DNA from: Anaerolineae bacterium
Lineage (GTDB): Bacteria; Chloroflexota; Anaerolineae; Anaerolineales; Anaerolineaceae
Reading direction: 5' to 3'
NCBI GenBank assembly: GCA_013314735.1
Contig: JABUFD010000003.1
Coordinates: 248,001 to 312,000, forward strand
Length of the DNA stretch: 64,000 nucleotides
Shown here: positions 61,985-64,000 of the stretch, one piece after another
Layout: each line of letters begins with the position of its first letter
Numbering within the stretch: the stretch's first letter is position 1
Made by a program: the position numbers and the translations under genes
Notes under the pieces: model-generated
The model's database searches: none
Seen by the model: the letters and a program-made list of their open reading frames with translations, nothing else
Told to the model about the DNA's origin: nothing

Positions 61985-62983
61985 ATGACTGTACAACACA
62001 AACGTTTGGGAAAACACGGCGTCCTGGTCAGCAACCTGTGCCTGGGTACGATGAATTTTGGCTGGCATACCTCAGAGGAGGACAGCTTCGCCATCATGGA
62101 CCGGGCGCTGGAACTGGGCATCAACTTCTTCGACACCGCCGATGTGTATGGCTGGGCGGTGGAACACGGCCTGACCGAGGAGATCATCGGGCGCTGGTTC
62201 GCGCAGGGCGGGGGACGGCGCGATGCGGTGGTTCTCGCGACCAAAGTCTTCAACCCCGTTACCCGCAAAGCCAACCAGCCGGAGGTCAACAGTGACGGCC
62301 GCAGTCTGAGCGCGTACAAGATCCGCAAACATGCCGAAGGCAGCCTGAAACGCCTGCAAACCGATTGGATCGACCTGTATCAGATGCACCATGTCGATCA
62401 TGATTGCCCGTGGGATGAAACCTGGCAGGCGTTTGACGCCCTCACCCAACAGGGCAAGATCGTGTATGTCGGGTCCAGCAACTTCGCGGGATGGGATATC
62501 GCCACCGCCTGCCAGGAAGCCGACAAGCGCGGCCTGATGGGGTTGGTCAGCGAGCAAAGCATCTACCACCTCGACAACCGCATGCTCGAATTGGAAGTGA
62601 TCCCCGCCTGCCGCCATTACGGCCTGGGCCTGATCCCCTGGAGCCCGTTGGGCGGCGGGTTGTTGGGCGGCGCGCTGGAAAAGCACGACACCGGCCGCCG
62701 CAAGGGCGATGATTTTTCCCGGCAGGTCGAAGCCAAGCGCGGCCAGTTGGAACAATATGAAGCACTGTGCAAAGCCATCGGGCAATCCCCGGCTGAAGTA
62801 GCCCTGGCGTGGCTGCTGCACAACCCGGTGGTGACCGCGCCGATCATCGGCCCGCGCACGATCGAGCAGCTCGAAAGCGCTGCTCGCGCGGCAAGCATCG
62901 AACTCGATGCGGAAACGCTCAAAAAGCTGGATGAAATCTTCCCCGGCCCGGGCGGCGAAGCGCCGATGGCGTATGCGTGGTAA
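61985..62983 (+). CDS. Aldo/keto reductase
   Basis: 332 residues, NADPH-dependent TIM-barrel oxidoreductase of the YghZ/Kv-beta-like group. The tetrad is Asp50 and Tyr55 in NFFDTADVYG, Lys87 in VLATKVF and His135 in DLYQMHHVD. VGSSNFAGW, LGLIPWSPLGGGLLGG and the C-terminal IGPRTIEQLESAARA form the cofactor site. The ATG at 61985 follows AAAGGAGTTTTATCA. It lies 72 bases after E2 but no hairpin was seen between, so read-through is possible. The C-terminal end PMAYAW is shared with the convergent paralogue at 63117. Confidence 0.92.
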   Translation: MTVQHKRLGKHGVLVSNLCLGTMNFGWHTSEEDSFAIMDRALELGINFFDTADVYGWAVEHGLTEEIIGRWFAQGGGRRDAVVLATKVFNPVTRKANQPEVNSDGRSLSAYKIRKHAEGSLKRLQTDWIDLYQMHHVDHDCPWDETWQAFDALTQQGKIVYVGSSNFAGWDIATACQEADKRGLMGLVSEQSIYHLDNRMLELEVIPACRHYGLGLIPWSPLGGGLLGGALEKHDTGRRKGDDFSRQVEAKRGQLEQYEALCKAIGQSPAEVALAWLLHNPVVTAPIIGPRTIEQLESAARAASIELDAETLKKLDEIFPGPGGEAPMAYAW

Positions 62984-63005
62984 ATGAAGTGAGTTTGAAG
63001 AAATA

Positions 63006-63033
63006 AAGCTCCTCCCGTTTCCGGGAGGAGCTT
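63006..63033. terminator. Bidirectional terminator between two aldo/keto reductase genes
   Basis: Perfect 12-bp stem AAGCTCCTCCCG / CGGGAGGAGCTT with loop TTTC. On the plus strand CCTCTTTTTT follows; on the minus strand the stem is followed by TATTTCTTC. It lies between the convergent stops at 62983 and 63117 and can serve both genes. Confidence 0.9.
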
Positions 63034-63116
63034 CCTCTTTTTTAGGTCACAATGCTTCCCATGCCAACCGCTTCATCTGAAGGGCCGGTTGGTGTGTGTT
63101 TCGTTGGGACAGCCTT

Positions 63117-64000
63117 CTACCAGGCGTATGCTTCAGGCGCCTGCCCCACGCGCAGCGGACGGCCGCTGTTGGGGGTAAAAATAGCATCCAGTTTCGCCAG
63201 CACTTCGGGTTCCAGTTCCAGTTCTGCCGCGCGATCCAATCCATCCAGGTGTTCCTCGGTGCGAACACCGACAATCGGAGAAGCCACCGCGGGACGGGAC
63301 AATGTCCAGGCAATCGCGACCACATGTTCCTTCTCGCCAATCTCCTGGCACAGGGCTGAAAAAGCCGCCATTTGCTGGTTGGACTCCCCGAGGGTGATCC
63401 CATATTCCCGTTCCACATCACTAGTGCGGGAACCGGCTTGCGCCTTCATTTTCCCAGAGAGCAATCCGCCTGCCAGCGGCATATAGGGGATGATCCCGAT
63501 CCCGAAATCCAACGCCGCCGGGAAAACTTCCAGTTCGGGATAGCGGCATAACAGGCTGAACATGGTCTGCTCGGAAACAAAGCCCATCGAACCCCGCTGG
63601 AGCGCTTGCATCTGGAATTTTGCCAATCCCCAGCCCGGGTAATTGCTGGAGCCCATGTACAATACTTTGCCGTCGTCGATCAGCCGGTCAAAGGTGCCCC
63701 AGAATTCCTCGGGCGTGATGCGCCGGTCAATGTGGTGCACCTGGTACAGATCAATATGGTCGGTTTGCAGCCGCTGCAGGGAAGCTTCCACATGCTTGCG
63801 GACTTTATAGGCAGAAATGCCGGGCCCCTCATTGGGAATGCTGGGGTCTTTCATATTGCCGTAGACTTTGGTCGCCAGTACCACACGGTCGCGGTTGGCG
63901 GGGTTCTGCTGGAACCAGTTGCCGATGATGGTCTCTGACCGGCCTTTCTCCTCACCGCCGTAGACATTGGCGGTGTCGAAGAAATTGATCCCCATGTCCA
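63117..64000 (-). CDS. Aldo/keto reductase (5' end outside the window)
   Basis: About 294 codons are visible; the frame is still open at base 64000, so the true start and the first 40 or so residues lie outside. MGINFFDTANVYGGEEKGR contains the Asp and Tyr of the tetrad, VVLATKVYGN the Lys, and DLYQVHHIDR the His. LGIGIIPYMPLAGGLLSGK-type and VGVRTEEHLDGLDRAAE segments complete the cofactor site, and it ends QAPEAYAW. It is a paralogue of the reductase at 61985, placed tail to tail, which suggests an old inverted duplication or independent recruitment. Substrate unknown. Confidence 0.9.
   Translation of the reverse strand, partial: DMGINFFDTANVYGGEEKGRSETIIGNWFQQNPANRDRVVLATKVYGNMKDPSIPNEGPGISAYKVRKHVEASLQRLQTDHIDLYQVHHIDRRITPEEFWGTFDRLIDDGKVLYMGSSNYPGWGLAKFQMQALQRGSMGFVSEQTMFSLLCRYPELEVFPAALDFGIGIIPYMPLAGGLLSGKMKAQAGSRTSDVEREYGITLGESNQQMAAFSALCQEIGEKEHVVAIAWTLSRPAVASPIVGVRTEEHLDGLDRAAELELEPEVLAKLDAIFTPNSGRPLRVGQAPEAYAW

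Noticed and set aside
1-64000. CRISPR arrays, tRNA or rRNA genes, insertion sequences, prophage
   Set aside because: No regularly spaced repeats, cloverleaf-like sequences, transposases, integrases or phage structural genes were recognised by reading.

Overview
The window looks like a moderately GC-rich chromosome segment from a saccharolytic, probably anaerobic bacterium. The gene mix (many cytosolic glycosidases, several uroporphyrinogen-decarboxylase-family proteins, a fused keto-acid dehydrogenase E1, a PfaA/PfaD-type lipid synthase) fits Chloroflexota of the class Anaerolineae. That assignment is an inference from gene content; no rRNA or other phylogenetic marker is present. No tRNA, rRNA, CRISPR array, insertion sequence or prophage gene was seen.

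1-21.3 kb (all minus strand): a glycan-degradation locus led by a ROK-family regulator behind a near-consensus promoter. Downstream lie two GH78 rhamnosidases, a GH106-like protein, three GH3 enzymes (one NagZ-like), a GH130 enzyme, two alpha/beta-hydrolase esterases, an APH-fold kinase and deoC, which is cut by the window edge. None of the glycosidases has a signal peptide and no transporter is present, so the locus reads as an intracellular pathway for imported, possibly acylated, rhamnose-containing oligosaccharides or glycosides. Several strong hairpins divide it.

21.5-24.8 kb: an orphan beta-propeller glycosidase-like gene and a B12-binding radical SAM gene. 25.1-26.0 kb: an ECF-type sigma factor with a small membrane protein, probably its anti-sigma factor.

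26.1-40.6 kb: a three-gene acyl-CoA carboxylase (plus strand) converges on a five-to-six gene minus-strand cluster for a polyunsaturated-fatty-acid/secondary-lipid type synthase: KS-AT-ACP, a KR structural half, KR-DH, a PfaB-like AT, a PfaD enoyl reductase and a phosphopantetheinyl transferase. The KS-AT-ACP reading frame stops directly after an A7 tract. The -1 frame continues with a KR domain that has no start codon of its own before the middle of the domain. This points to a programmed -1 frameshift, or to an indel in the sequence, and is the most unusual feature of the window.

40.8-49.6 kb: a Tat-exported sialidase, an HpaI-type aldolase, a metallo-hydrolase, an AAC(3)-family acetyltransferase, an Fe-S aldo/keto reductase, nicotinate phosphoribosyltransferase, a DinB-fold protein and a lipoprotein polysaccharide-lyase-like protein. 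49.6-57.4 kb: a multicopper oxidase of visibly lower GC, three URO-D-family proteins, a VF530 protein, a sulfatase preceded by a CRP-like palindrome, and a lone cyclic-nucleotide-binding domain protein. 57.5-64 kb: a Nudix hydrolase, a branched-chain-type 2-oxo-acid dehydrogenase (fused E1, then E2; no E3 here) and two convergent aldo/keto reductases sharing a terminator.
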